Below, in pieces: positions 45,144 through 53,049 of a stretch of DNA of 64,000 nucleotides. Location: NCBI RefSeq assembly GCF_004151235.1, contig NZ_JUIV01000012.1, positions 97,488-161,487 of the forward strand, in the 5' to 3' direction. This stretch comes from Flavobacterium anhuiense (GTDB lineage Bacteria; Bacteroidota; Bacteroidia; Flavobacteriales; Flavobacteriaceae). Within the stretch, counting starts at the first letter, position 1, and the number at the start of each line of letters is the position of its first letter. The notes below the pieces were generated by a model that worked only from the letters and a program-made list of their open reading frames with translations, did not search any database and was not told where the DNA came from. The translations under genes and the position numbers were made by a program.

Positions 45144-45425
45144 ATGAAAACAACTTTTAAAATAATGGAAATTATCAATATTTGTGCATTAACGTTTTTA
45201 CTCGCAGGTGCTTATGGAATAACAATTACAGGAGCATTACAAGTTTTAGCTGCATTTCTATTTCTTATTTTGTTTCCGAAAAACAAATTCATTTACATTT
45301 ATTTCTCACTCGTAATCTTTTTCTTTTTGATCTGGGATGGAGAATTTACTTGGCTTTTCTTATTACCAGTTGCCTTAATATTCTTTCTAACGTTTATTAT
45401 CTATAATCAAAAAAAGAAATTATGA
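45144..45425 (+). CDS. Small membrane protein of the GbsR locus
   Basis: This 93-residue protein is almost entirely hydrophobic, with three to four predicted membrane segments (IINICALTFLLAGAYGI; GALQVLAAFLFLILF; IYIYFSLVIFFFLIW; LFLLPVALIFFLTFII). I recognise no family. Its stop overlaps the next start by ATGA, so the two are coupled. It is the first gene after the second operator copy. Confidence 0.7.
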   Translation: MKTTFKIMEIINICALTFLLAGAYGITITGALQVLAAFLFLILFPKNKFIYIYFSLVIFFFLIWDGEFTWLFLLPVALIFFLTFIIYNQKKKL

Positions 45426-45769
45426 ATTTCAACATTATTGGATATTTAATCTATCTCGGCATTACAACTTTCATCATTCTAAAAGTTGGAAAAATCTGCT
45501 ACAAAAACGGAAATATTTACGTTGCAGATTTAATCCCAAATCACGCGGATATTTGTCAAAGGATAAATCAGATTTTGCTCTTGGCCTACTATCTTTTAAA
45601 CATTGGTTATTGTGCGATGACATTGATTTCCTGGCAAAAAATCATTTCATTTTCTCAATTGATTGAAACCATCGGAATCAAAACATCCATTATTGTATTC
45701 ATCATTTCGATATTACATTACCTCAACATATTTATCATAACCAAGTACATTCAAAAATTAATCAAATAA
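45422..45769 (+). CDS. Small membrane protein of the GbsR locus, paralogue A
   Basis: This 115-residue protein has three predicted membrane segments. It shares a layout with the next gene: a membrane segment, then CYKNGNIYVADLI, then a helical stretch with an Asn, then YYLLNIGYCAMTL. The match to FKNGKIFMLDIF...FYLLNIGFALMIL in the next protein indicates an old tandem duplication. Function unknown. Confidence 0.7.
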   Translation: MNFNIIGYLIYLGITTFIILKVGKICYKNGNIYVADLIPNHADICQRINQILLLAYYLLNIGYCAMTLISWQKIISFSQLIETIGIKTSIIVFIISILHYLNIFIITKYIQKLIK

Positions 45770-45788
45770 CAACTAAAATTCAAATATT

Positions 45789-46175
45789 ATGGAAACTACA
45801 AAAATCTTAATCGGATACGGAATTTATTTACCAGTTGCTTTATTTTTAACTTATTATGTTTCTAAAACGCTTTTCAAAAACGGAAAAATCTTTATGCTAG
45901 ATATATTTAAAGGCCGAGAAGAAATCGCTGAAGCAACCAACAAACTATTTGAAACCGGATTCTATCTTTTAAATATTGGTTTTGCGTTAATGATTCTAGA
46001 ACTGCAATTAAGCCAAGACAGTTATCAGGAATTAATTGAAAGATTGAGTTATAAAATTGGTGGATTTTCTATTTATCTTGGCATAATGTTGTTCTTCAAT
46101 ATATATTTCTTTTTTAGAGGAAAAAGAAAAGCTAAGGAAGCGCAGCAAGAAGAAAGATTGGTTTTTAAAGCTTAA
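45789..46175 (+). CDS. Small membrane protein of the GbsR locus, paralogue B
   Basis: This 128-residue protein has three predicted membrane segments and a charged C-terminal tail (FRGKRKAKEAQQEERLVFKA). It is the paralogue of the preceding gene, with the motifs FKNGKIFMLDIFKGREEIAEATNKLFETGFYLLNIG. The conserved K-N-G and Y-L-L-N-I-G positions mark a family I cannot name. It starts 19 bases after paralogue A, so the three small genes are probably one operon. Confidence 0.7.
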   Translation: METTKILIGYGIYLPVALFLTYYVSKTLFKNGKIFMLDIFKGREEIAEATNKLFETGFYLLNIGFALMILELQLSQDSYQELIERLSYKIGGFSIYLGIMLFFNIYFFFRGKRKAKEAQQEERLVFKA

Positions 46176-46191
46176 ATATTTACTGTAAGGA

Positions 46192-46275
46192 TTTGCCACT
46201 AATTACACAAATTTTCACTAATTATTTTTAATGCAGACTGTACACATTTTAAAAATTCGTGTAATTCGTGGCTAA
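46192..46275. repeat. GCCACGAATT-family palindromic repeat
   Basis: GCCACTAATTACACAAATTTT on the left (46195-46215) pairs with AAAATTCGTGTAATTCGTGGC on the right (46252-46272), two mismatches in about 21 bases. It ends 13 bases before the epimerase start and would fold in the transcript. Confidence 0.75.
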
Positions 46276-46288
46276 AAAAATCAACACA

Positions 46289-47194
46289 ATGAACAAACTC
46301 ATTATAGCATCTGGAACTGGTTTTCTCGGACAAGTTTTAGTAAATCATTTCAAAAATAAATTTGAAGAAATTGTAATTCTGACTCGAGGAAAATCTCAGA
46401 CAATTGACAGAATTAAATATGTAAACTGGAATGCCAGAACTTTTACAGGTTGGGAAAAGGAATTAGAGAATGCAACGGTTTTAATTAATCTCGCAGGAAA
46501 ATCGGTTGATTGCCGTTATACGAAAGAGAATAAAAAAGAAATTCTTTGGTCTAGAATTGAAAGCACGAAAATTCTAAACAAAGCAATTTTAAAATGTCAA
46601 AATCCGCCTAAACATTGGCTGAATTCATCAACCGCAACTATTTATCGTTTTTCATTAGATAAACAAATGGACGAAACTGATGGTGAAATTGGAAATGACT
46701 TTTCTATAAATGTTGCCCTTTCTTGGGAAAAAGCATTTTTTAAAACTGAAACTCCAAGGACGTTAAAAACAGCTTTGCGAACTTCTATTGTTTTAGGCAA
46801 AAATGGTGGCGCTTTTATTCCATTAAAGAATTTGGCAAAAATTGGTTTTGGAGGAAAACAAGGAAATGGCAATCAGTTTGTGAGCTGGATTCATGAAGAT
46901 GATTTTGCAAATGCGGTTGATTTTATTATTGAAAAAGAAATTTCAGGAATTGTAAATGTTGTTTCTCCAGAGCCGATTCGAAATAAAGATTTTATGCTGA
47001 AACTTAGAAAGGCAGTTGGTTTCCCGTTTGGAATTCCTTTGAATAAATTCTTTCTAGAAATTGGTTCTTTTATCATTCGAACGGAAACGGAATTGGTTTT
47101 GAAAAGCAGAAATGTGATTCCGAAACAACTTTTGGAAAATGGGTTTCAGTTTAAGTTTGGAGATATTGATAGAACTTTTCGAGATTTAATATAG
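46289..47194 (+). CDS. TIGR01777-family NAD-dependent epimerase-like protein
   Basis: This 301-residue atypical SDR begins MNKLIIASGTGFLGQVLVNHF (Rossmann GxxGxxG variant). A GTG 7 codons upstream lies in the repeat arm and is not preferred. The family signatures are VLINLAGKSVDCRYTKENKKEILWSRIESTK, LNSSTATIYR, FVSWIHEDDF and GIVNVVSPEPIRNKDF. The family is called epimerase or SulA-like by similarity only; its substrate is unknown. It is 113 bases from the membrane-protein trio, with a repeat between, so operon membership is uncertain. Confidence 0.85.
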   Translation: MNKLIIASGTGFLGQVLVNHFKNKFEEIVILTRGKSQTIDRIKYVNWNARTFTGWEKELENATVLINLAGKSVDCRYTKENKKEILWSRIESTKILNKAILKCQNPPKHWLNSSTATIYRFSLDKQMDETDGEIGNDFSINVALSWEKAFFKTETPRTLKTALRTSIVLGKNGGAFIPLKNLAKIGFGGKQGNGNQFVSWIHEDDFANAVDFIIEKEISGIVNVVSPEPIRNKDFMLKLRKAVGFPFGIPLNKFFLEIGSFIIRTETELVLKSRNVIPKQLLENGFQFKFGDIDRTFRDLI

Positions 47195-47216
47195 ACCTCA
47201 AATTCGCATAGTTTTG

Positions 47217-47315
47217 TTATTTCGACGGAGGAGAAATCTTCACGAGTAAATCTACAAAGATTTGCGACATTCTGTACGGAGCTCCTTGTGGAGATTTCTC
47301 CTCCGTCGAAATGAC
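47217..47315. repeat. Long palindromic REP-like element
   Basis: The arms at 47219-47239 and 47292-47312 are perfect 21-base reverse complements (core TTTCGACGGAGGAGAAATC). A small hairpin, AAATC-tacaaa-GATTT, sits inside. It lies 22 bases after the epimerase stop. The arm sequence is of a kind I know as common between Flavobacterium genes. Confidence 0.85.
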
Positions 47316-47431
47316 AAGATTGTGCAAAATATCTAGTAACTTAATTTAAGAATGCTTTCACTTAAAACTATAAACAGTCAAAAAATAGACGATCAAATTA
47401 TCTCTTAAAAATGAATCTTTTCATTTTACGT

Positions 47432-47552
47432 TTTGCGTGAGGGATAGAAGCAAGCTACCGAAGTAGCGCGGATAGTCCGACCCCGATAATACAAGCGGGC
47501 GAATATGTTCAAAGTAATTTTGCCCGCTTTTATTATCGGGGGCACGCCCAAA
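47432..47552 (+). ncRNA. Structured RNA resembling the Flavo-1 motif
   Basis: GCGTGAGGGATAGAAG opens the element. GCGTG (47435-47439) can pair with CACGC (47543-47547). Inside are a small perfect hairpin, GCTAC-cgaa-GTAGC (47454-47467), the single-stranded GGATAGTCCGACCCC, and a long stem in which CCCCGATAATA (47480-47490) pairs with TATTATCGGGG (47531-47541), extended by AGCGGGC/GCCCGCT. The opening, the GATAG-CCGACC core and the GGCACGCCC end are what I remember of the Flavo-1 RNA. The function of that RNA is unknown. An exact assignment needs a covariance-model search. Confidence 0.55.
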
Positions 47553-47558
47553 ATATCT

Positions 47559-48371
47559 TTATAAAAAAACCACCATCAGCCACCAAAAAATCGGAACAGC
47601 TTCTACCCAAAAAGAAGTATAATACTTAGATCGGTTTGGATTGGCGAAAATGATAAAAAGCATTAGCATAATGACCATTATCAAATTGATGAAGGCATCA
47701 TGATAATTAAAAGTTGACACGAAAATCTCCAAAAACCAAAACGGCACTAAAAGTGAAAGTCCTAAAATTTTGGTTCTTTTTACTCCGATTGTCTGCGGAA
47801 CGGTTTGTAAATGTGGGTCATCGTTGGCTAAATCTAAAATTTCGAAAACCAGAATCAATACAAAAACCAATATAAAACGCTGAATGCATTTAATAAAGAA
47901 ATCTGTTGTAAACAGAATTTCAGCATTTATTAATGGTAAAACTAAAGTTGCTCCAACCCAACAAAGTGCGACAATATAAATTTTGACACCAGCCCAGTTT
48001 CTGGCATTTTTTCTGTTTGGAAAAAAAGGTAAAGTATAAAGCGCCGTTATGGCAAAAATTCCGACCGAGACTATTTGTGTAATTCTCTTCAAATGGAAAA
48101 AATAATAACCGACTAAAACTACCGAGATAAAACTCAAAACGGCAATAATTTTTAGCTGCGTTCCTATTGGATTTTTCTTTACGCGAACCAGCGCATCATA
48201 TTTTACGAAATTATATCCTACAATTGTTCCAAAAAAAACAAAAAGCGCCATTGGCTCATCATATTGAATATGAAACACATGAAATGTTATTCGCACAAGT
48301 GCATAACACGACAAAGCCACATGAATACTGCTATTTAGATAAAAATCTAAGATGCGTTTTGATACTATCAT
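47559..48371 (-). CDS. UbiA-like polytopic membrane protein
   Basis: This 270-residue protein has about eight membrane segments. The two loops that in UbiA prenyltransferases carry aspartate motifs are recognisable but divergent: NFVKYDALVRVKK (first) and EILDLANDDPHLQTVPQTIGVKRT (second). It may transfer a prenyl group, but the first motif is weaker than in classical UbiA. Substrate unknown. It is convergent with the Flavo-1-like element and divergent from gcvP. Confidence 0.65.
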   Translation of the reverse strand: MIVSKRILDFYLNSSIHVALSCYALVRITFHVFHIQYDEPMALFVFFGTIVGYNFVKYDALVRVKKNPIGTQLKIIAVLSFISVVLVGYYFFHLKRITQIVSVGIFAITALYTLPFFPNRKNARNWAGVKIYIVALCWVGATLVLPLINAEILFTTDFFIKCIQRFILVFVLILVFEILDLANDDPHLQTVPQTIGVKRTKILGLSLLVPFWFLEIFVSTFNYHDAFINLIMVIMLMLFIIFANPNRSKYYTSFWVEAVPIFWWLMVVFL

Positions 48372-48467
48372 ACCTCAAATCTAATCTTTTATTAACAAAT
48401 CATACCATTAGTTAGAAATTTGATAAAAAATGAAGTTAAAAATACCTAATAAATTATTAATAATACT

Positions 48468-48475
48468 TAATTTTG
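48468..48475 (+). promoter_or_regulatory. -7 box of gcvP
   Basis: TAATTTTG matches TAnnTTTG; no TTTG is found at -33. The leader would be about 86 nt and contains a perfect 8-bp hairpin, CACATTTA-cttt-TAAATGTG (48491-48510). Confidence 0.45.
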
Positions 48476-48566
48476 CGCCACAAAAAACAACACATTTACT
48501 TTTAAATGTGATTCGTACAGCAAAATGGTGTTCGAACACATTAATTTAAAAAACATAAATAGCTAC

Positions 48567-51416
48567 ATGAAAACAGATGCTTTTGCTTTAAGACACATTG
48601 GTCCAAGAGAAACCGATCTTCAGCATATGCTGAAAACAATTGGAGTTGACTCAATTGAGCAACTTGTTTATGAAACCCTTCCGGATGATATTCGTTTAAA
48701 AGCACCTTTGAATTTAGATCCTGCAATGACAGAGTATGAATTTGCAAATCATATTCAGGAATTAGGAAAGAAAAATAAAGTATTCAAATCGTATATCGGT
48801 TTGGGTTATCACCCAACTATTGTTCCAGCTCCAATTCAAAGAAATATCTTTGAAAATCCAGGATGGTACACAGCTTACACGCCTTACCAAGCAGAAATTG
48901 CACAAGGTCGTTTAGAAGCTATTTTAAATTTCCAAACTACTGTTATTGAATTAACAGGAATGGAAATCGCCAACGCTTCTTTACTTGATGAAGGAACTGC
49001 TGCTGCAGAAGCTATGGCTTTATTATTTGATGTTCGTACAAGAGATCAAAAGAAAAACAATACACACAAATTCTTCGTTTCTGAAGAAATTTTACCACAA
49101 ACTTTATCTGTTCTTCAAACACGTTCAACTCCAATCGGAATTGAATTGGTTATTGGAAATCACGAAACATTTGATTTTTCAAACGAATTCTTCGGAGCAA
49201 TTTTACAATACCCAGGAAAATACGGTCAGGTAAACGATTACAGTGCTTTTGTTGCTAAAGCAAAAGAAAACGAAATCAAAGTTGCTTTTGCAGCTGATAT
49301 TTTATCACTTGCAACTTTAACTTCTCCTGGAGAAATGGGAGCTGCTGTAGTGGTTGGAACTACTCAGCGTTTTGGTGTACCAATGGGTTACGGTGGTCCT
49401 CACGCTGCATATTTTGCAACCAAAGATGAGTACAAACGTTCTATGCCAGGTCGTATCATCGGAGTTTCTGTTGATACAAACGGAAACCGTGCTTTACGTA
49501 TGGCTTTAGGAACTCGTGAACAGCACATCAAACGTGAAAAAGCAACTTCAAATATCTGTACAGCTCAAGTTTTATTAGCAGTTATGGCTGGAATGTACGC
49601 GGTTTATCACGGACCAGAAGGTTTGAAATACATTGCAAACAAAGTTCACGCCTCTGCGGTGACTACTGCTGAAGCTTTAAATAAATTAGGAGTTTACCAA
49701 ACTAACTCAGCTTACTTTGATACAATCTTAGTAAAAGCTGATGCTCAAAAAGTAAAAGCAGTTGCTGAGAAAAACGAAGTAAACTTCTTCTATCCTGATG
49801 CTGATTCAGTTTCGATTTCATTTAACGAAACAACTTCGATTTCTGACATCAACCAAATTATTGCGATTTTTGCTGAGGCTTTAGGAAAAGAAACGGTTTC
49901 TGTTTCTGAATTAACTGAAACTAGTCAATTACCGGCTTCATTAGAAAGAACTTCTTCTTTCTTAACGCATGATGTATTTAACAATCATCATTCAGAAAGT
50001 CAATTAATGCGTTACATCAAAAAATTAGAGCGTAAAGATTTATCATTGAATCATTCGATGATTTCATTAGGTTCTTGTACGATGAAATTAAACGCTGCTT
50101 CTGAAATGTTGCCGCTTTCAATGCCAAACTGGAACAGCATTCACCCGTTTGCACCAGTTGAACAAGCGGAAGGTTACATTACAATGCTTAAAAAATTAGA
50201 GCAGCAATTAAATGTTATTACTGGTTTTGCTGGAACAACTTTACAGCCAAACTCTGGAGCTCAAGGAGAATATGCTGGTTTAATGGCAATACGTGCTTAC
50301 CACATGTCAAGAAATGAAGGTCACCGTAATGTATGTTTAATTCCTTCATCAGCTCACGGAACAAATCCTGCTTCTGCTGCGATGGCTGGAATGAAAATCA
50401 TTGTTACTAAAACAACTCCAGAAGGAAATATTGACGTAGAAGATTTAAGAGCAAAAGCTATTGAACACAAAGATGACTTATCTTGTTTAATGGTAACGTA
50501 TCCTTCTACTCACGGAGTTTACGAATCTTCAATTATTGAAATCACAAAATTAATCCACGAAAACGGCGGATTAGTATATATGGATGGTGCAAACATGAAC
50601 GCACAAGTTGGATTAACAAATCCTGCTACAATTGGCGCTGACGTTTGTCACTTAAACTTACACAAAACATTCGCTATTCCTCACGGTGGTGGCGGACCTG
50701 GTGTTGGACCAATTTGTGTGAACGAAAAATTAGTTCCGTTCTTGCCAACAAATCCAATCTTAAAAGTAGGCGGTGAGCAAGCGATTACAGCTATTTCATC
50801 TGCACCTTATGGATCTGCTTTAGTTTGTTTAATCTCTTACGGTTACATCACGATGATGGGAGCTGAAGGACTAAAAAGTGCTACAGAGCATGCGATCTTG
50901 AATGCTAACTACATGAAATCTCGTTTCGAAGGACACTACCCAATTCTTTACACTGGAGAATGCGGAAGAGCTGCTCACGAAATGATTTTAGATTGCCGCG
51001 CATTCAAAGAAAACGGAATTGAAGTTGGTGATATCGCTAAACGTTTAATGGATTACGGTTTCCACGCTCCTACGGTTTCTTTCCCTGTGGCTGGAACTTT
51101 AATGATCGAGCCAACTGAATCTGAAGATTTAGCTGAGTTAGACCGTTTCTGTGATGCTTTAATTTCAATCAGAAAAGAAATCGAAGCAGCAACTGCAGAT
51201 GATAAAAACAACGTATTGAAAAATGCACCGCACACATTAGCAATGTTAACTTCTGATTCTTGGGATTTCCCTTATTCTAGAGAAACTGCAGCTTACCCAT
51301 TAGATTATATCGCTGACAATAAATTCTGGCCATCTGTTCGTCGTGTAGATGACGCTTACGGTGACAGAAATTTAGTTTGCAGCTGTGCTCCTATTGAAGC
51401 TTACATGGAAAGCTAA
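48567..51416 (+). CDS. gcvP: Glycine dehydrogenase (decarboxylating), P-protein
   Basis: This 949-residue fused (alpha-beta) P-protein of the glycine cleavage system decarboxylates glycine and passes the aminomethyl group to the H-protein. The frame is open 14 codons upstream, but MKTDAFALRHIGPRETD fits the family start. Visible motifs are GYHPTIVPAPIQRNIFENPGWYTAYTPYQ, SLLDEGTAAAEAM and the PLP-lysine site HLNLHKTFAIPHGGGGPG (Lys near residue 699). The gcvT and gcvH genes are not in this window. A terminator of the repeated CCCGACA family follows. Confidence 0.97.
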   Translation: MKTDAFALRHIGPRETDLQHMLKTIGVDSIEQLVYETLPDDIRLKAPLNLDPAMTEYEFANHIQELGKKNKVFKSYIGLGYHPTIVPAPIQRNIFENPGWYTAYTPYQAEIAQGRLEAILNFQTTVIELTGMEIANASLLDEGTAAAEAMALLFDVRTRDQKKNNTHKFFVSEEILPQTLSVLQTRSTPIGIELVIGNHETFDFSNEFFGAILQYPGKYGQVNDYSAFVAKAKENEIKVAFAADILSLATLTSPGEMGAAVVVGTTQRFGVPMGYGGPHAAYFATKDEYKRSMPGRIIGVSVDTNGNRALRMALGTREQHIKREKATSNICTAQVLLAVMAGMYAVYHGPEGLKYIANKVHASAVTTAEALNKLGVYQTNSAYFDTILVKADAQKVKAVAEKNEVNFFYPDADSVSISFNETTSISDINQIIAIFAEALGKETVSVSELTETSQLPASLERTSSFLTHDVFNNHHSESQLMRYIKKLERKDLSLNHSMISLGSCTMKLNAASEMLPLSMPNWNSIHPFAPVEQAEGYITMLKKLEQQLNVITGFAGTTLQPNSGAQGEYAGLMAIRAYHMSRNEGHRNVCLIPSSAHGTNPASAAMAGMKIIVTKTTPEGNIDVEDLRAKAIEHKDDLSCLMVTYPSTHGVYESSIIEITKLIHENGGLVYMDGANMNAQVGLTNPATIGADVCHLNLHKTFAIPHGGGGPGVGPICVNEKLVPFLPTNPILKVGGEQAITAISSAPYGSALVCLISYGYITMMGAEGLKSATEHAILNANYMKSRFEGHYPILYTGECGRAAHEMILDCRAFKENGIEVGDIAKRLMDYGFHAPTVSFPVAGTLMIEPTESEDLAELDRFCDALISIRKEIEAATADDKNNVLKNAPHTLAMLTSDSWDFPYSRETAAYPLDYIADNKFWPSVRRVDDAYGDRNLVCSCAPIEAYMES

Positions 51417-51440
51417 AAATTAGTTTTCTAATAAATATCC

Positions 51441-51475
51441 AAACCCGACAGGTTTTTAAAACTTGTCGGGTTTTG
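51441..51475 (+). terminator. Terminator after gcvP
   Basis: AAACCCGACA (51441-51450) pairs with TGTCGGGTTT (51464-51473), with GTTTT/AAAAC inside, followed by T residues. The stem is the same as that after DPP7. Confidence 0.9.
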
Positions 51476-51480
51476 TTTTG

Positions 51481-51541
51481 TTTCAAGTTTCAGGTTTCAG
51501 GTTTCAGGTTTCAACATAACGTGAAACCTGAAACCTGAAAC
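51481..51541. repeat. TTTCAGG heptamer tandem and inverted repeat
   Basis: Five 7-base units (TTTCAAG, then TTTCAGG three times, then a partial unit) are followed by a 10-base loop and their reverse complement. The arms 51494-51512 and 51523-51541 are perfect over 19 bases. Because the units are tandem, the stem can slip by 7 bases. Confidence 0.8.
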
Positions 51542-51836
51542 TTTTTTCAAAGAAAACACCAAAGAAGAAATCTGATTTAAAGAAACATAACTTTTAGCCA
51601 ATGTTTTGTGAAATTATTTTCATAAAATCAAAATAACATCAAAAAAACTTCTCCTCAAAAATCGTCTTCAATCGTTTGAAATCTAGGAAATATTAAAAAA
51701 TCATTAGAGAAAAAACAATATATCAACTGAAAAATCGTTTTTTCATAATTATATGCATGCATACTATTTTTTATGATTGTTATCATAATATTATTTATAC
51801 ATTAGCGCTAAATTTATCGGATAATAGAAAGGAAAA
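51542..51836. other. Gap before the KAS III-like gene
   Basis: This AT-rich gap contains a perfect 12-base palindrome, TATGCATGCATA (51752-51763), and a small hairpin, ATGAT-tgtt-ATCAT (51773-51786). No consensus promoter was recognised. No open frame stands out. Confidence 0.4.
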
Positions 51837-52895
51837 ATGAAAATAAAAATTATTGGTATTGGGAGTTATATTCCTAATCTAGAAGTAAAAAACACAGATT
51901 TTGATAAGCATGTTTTTTTAAATGAGGACGGAACTCCTTTTGGTTATCCTAATGAAGTTGTAATTAAAAAATTTAAAGGCATTACCGGAATTGAAAATCG
52001 CCGTTATGCCGAACCACAATACAATGCTTCTGATCTAGCTTTCTTTGCTGCTGAAAAAGCAATTGCAAATGCTGCTATCGATGCAGAAACTTTAGACTAT
52101 ATTATCATCGCCCATAATTTTGGAGATGTAAAACCAGGAACTACTCAATCTGATATTTTACCGAGTTTAGCAACACGTGTTAAACACAAACTAGGAATTA
52201 AAAATCCTAAGTGTGTGGCTTACGATATTATTTTTGGATGTCCAGGATGGATTGAAGGCGTTTTACAAGCGAATGCTTTCATCAAATCTGGAATGGCAAA
52301 AAGAGTAATGGTAATTGGAGCCGAAACTTTATCAAGAGTTGTTGATGATCATGATCGTGATTCTATGATTTATTCTGACGGCGCTGGCGCTTCAATTTTA
52401 GAAGCCTCAACAGACGAAACAGGATTATTGGCTTACGAAAGTGCCACTTACGCAACTGATGAAGCTAATTATCTTTTCTTTGGAAAATCATACAATAAAA
52501 ATTTAGATCCAGATACGAAATACATTAAAATGTACGGACGTAAAATTTACGAATTTGCTTTAAGCAATGTTCCGTGCGCAATGAAAAGCTGTTTAGATAA
52601 AAGCGGAATTGCAATAGATGAAGTTAAAAAAATCCTTATTCATCAAGCAAACGAAAAAATGGACGAAGCGATCATCGAACGTTTCTACAAATTATACGAC
52701 AAAACAGCTCCTAAAGATATCATGCCAATGAGTATTCACGATTTAGGAAACAGCAGTGTTGCAACTGTTCCTACTTTATACGATTTAATTCTTCAAGGAA
52801 AAGTTGAAGGCCACGAAATCAACAAAGGTGATGTTCTTATTTTTGCTTCAGTTGGGGCTGGAATGAATATTAATGCTTTTGTTTACCGATACTAG
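51837..52895 (+). CDS. 3-oxoacyl-ACP synthase III-like thiolase-fold enzyme
   Basis: This 352-residue protein has the FabH catalytic triad: Cys135 in DIIFGCPGW, His269 in ILIHQAN and Asn305 in DLGNSSVAT. It is about 30 residues longer than typical FabH, with an N-terminal extension around residues 20-45 (FLNEDGTPFGYPNEVV). It condenses an acyl-CoA or similar starter with malonyl-ACP; whether it serves general fatty-acid synthesis or a special lipid cannot be told. It stands alone, ending in a strong terminator. Confidence 0.88.
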   Translation: MKIKIIGIGSYIPNLEVKNTDFDKHVFLNEDGTPFGYPNEVVIKKFKGITGIENRRYAEPQYNASDLAFFAAEKAIANAAIDAETLDYIIIAHNFGDVKPGTTQSDILPSLATRVKHKLGIKNPKCVAYDIIFGCPGWIEGVLQANAFIKSGMAKRVMVIGAETLSRVVDDHDRDSMIYSDGAGASILEASTDETGLLAYESATYATDEANYLFFGKSYNKNLDPDTKYIKMYGRKIYEFALSNVPCAMKSCLDKSGIAIDEVKKILIHQANEKMDEAIIERFYKLYDKTAPKDIMPMSIHDLGNSSVATVPTLYDLILQGKVEGHEINKGDVLIFASVGAGMNINAFVYRY

Positions 52896-52955
52896 TCGCA
52901 GTTTGCAGTCGCAGTATTCAGTTTAACTAACTGTAAACTGTGACTGAGACTGAAA
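52893..52955. repeat. CAGT-rich long palindrome
   Basis: AGTTTGCAGTCGCAGTATTC on the left pairs with the reverse of GACTGAGACTGAAAACT on the right over about 26 positions, with a few mismatches. It lies between the KAS III stop and the terminator. Confidence 0.65.
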
Positions 52956-52959
52956 ACTA

Positions 52960-52993
52960 AAAAAAGTCCGCATCTTATAGTGCGGACTTTTTT
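52960..52993 (+). terminator. Terminator after the KAS III-like gene
   Basis: AAAAAGTCCGCA pairs with TGCGGACTTTTTT around an 8-base loop. The next -7 box starts 3 bases after it. Confidence 0.88.
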
Positions 52994-52995
52994 AG

Positions 52996-53003
52996 TATAT
53001 TTG
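52996..53003 (+). promoter_or_regulatory. -7 box of the methyltransferase gene
   Basis: TATATTTG matches TAnnTTTG directly after the terminator, which occupies the -33 region. The leader (about 41 nt) contains an out-of-frame ATG at 53022 and a 6-bp hairpin, GAACGA-gagat-TCGTTC (53024-53040). Confidence 0.5.
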
Positions 53004-53049
53004 CGACCTAATTAACAATTCATGAACGAGAGATTCGTTCGCAATTACT

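Noticed and set aside
48476..48566. Glycine riboswitch before gcvP
   Set aside because: The leader is only about 86 nt, AT-rich, with a single short hairpin and none of the conserved glycine-aptamer core that I could find.
51481..51541. CRISPR array
   Set aside because: The units are 7 bases long without spacers, and the array folds into a hairpin; no cas gene is present.
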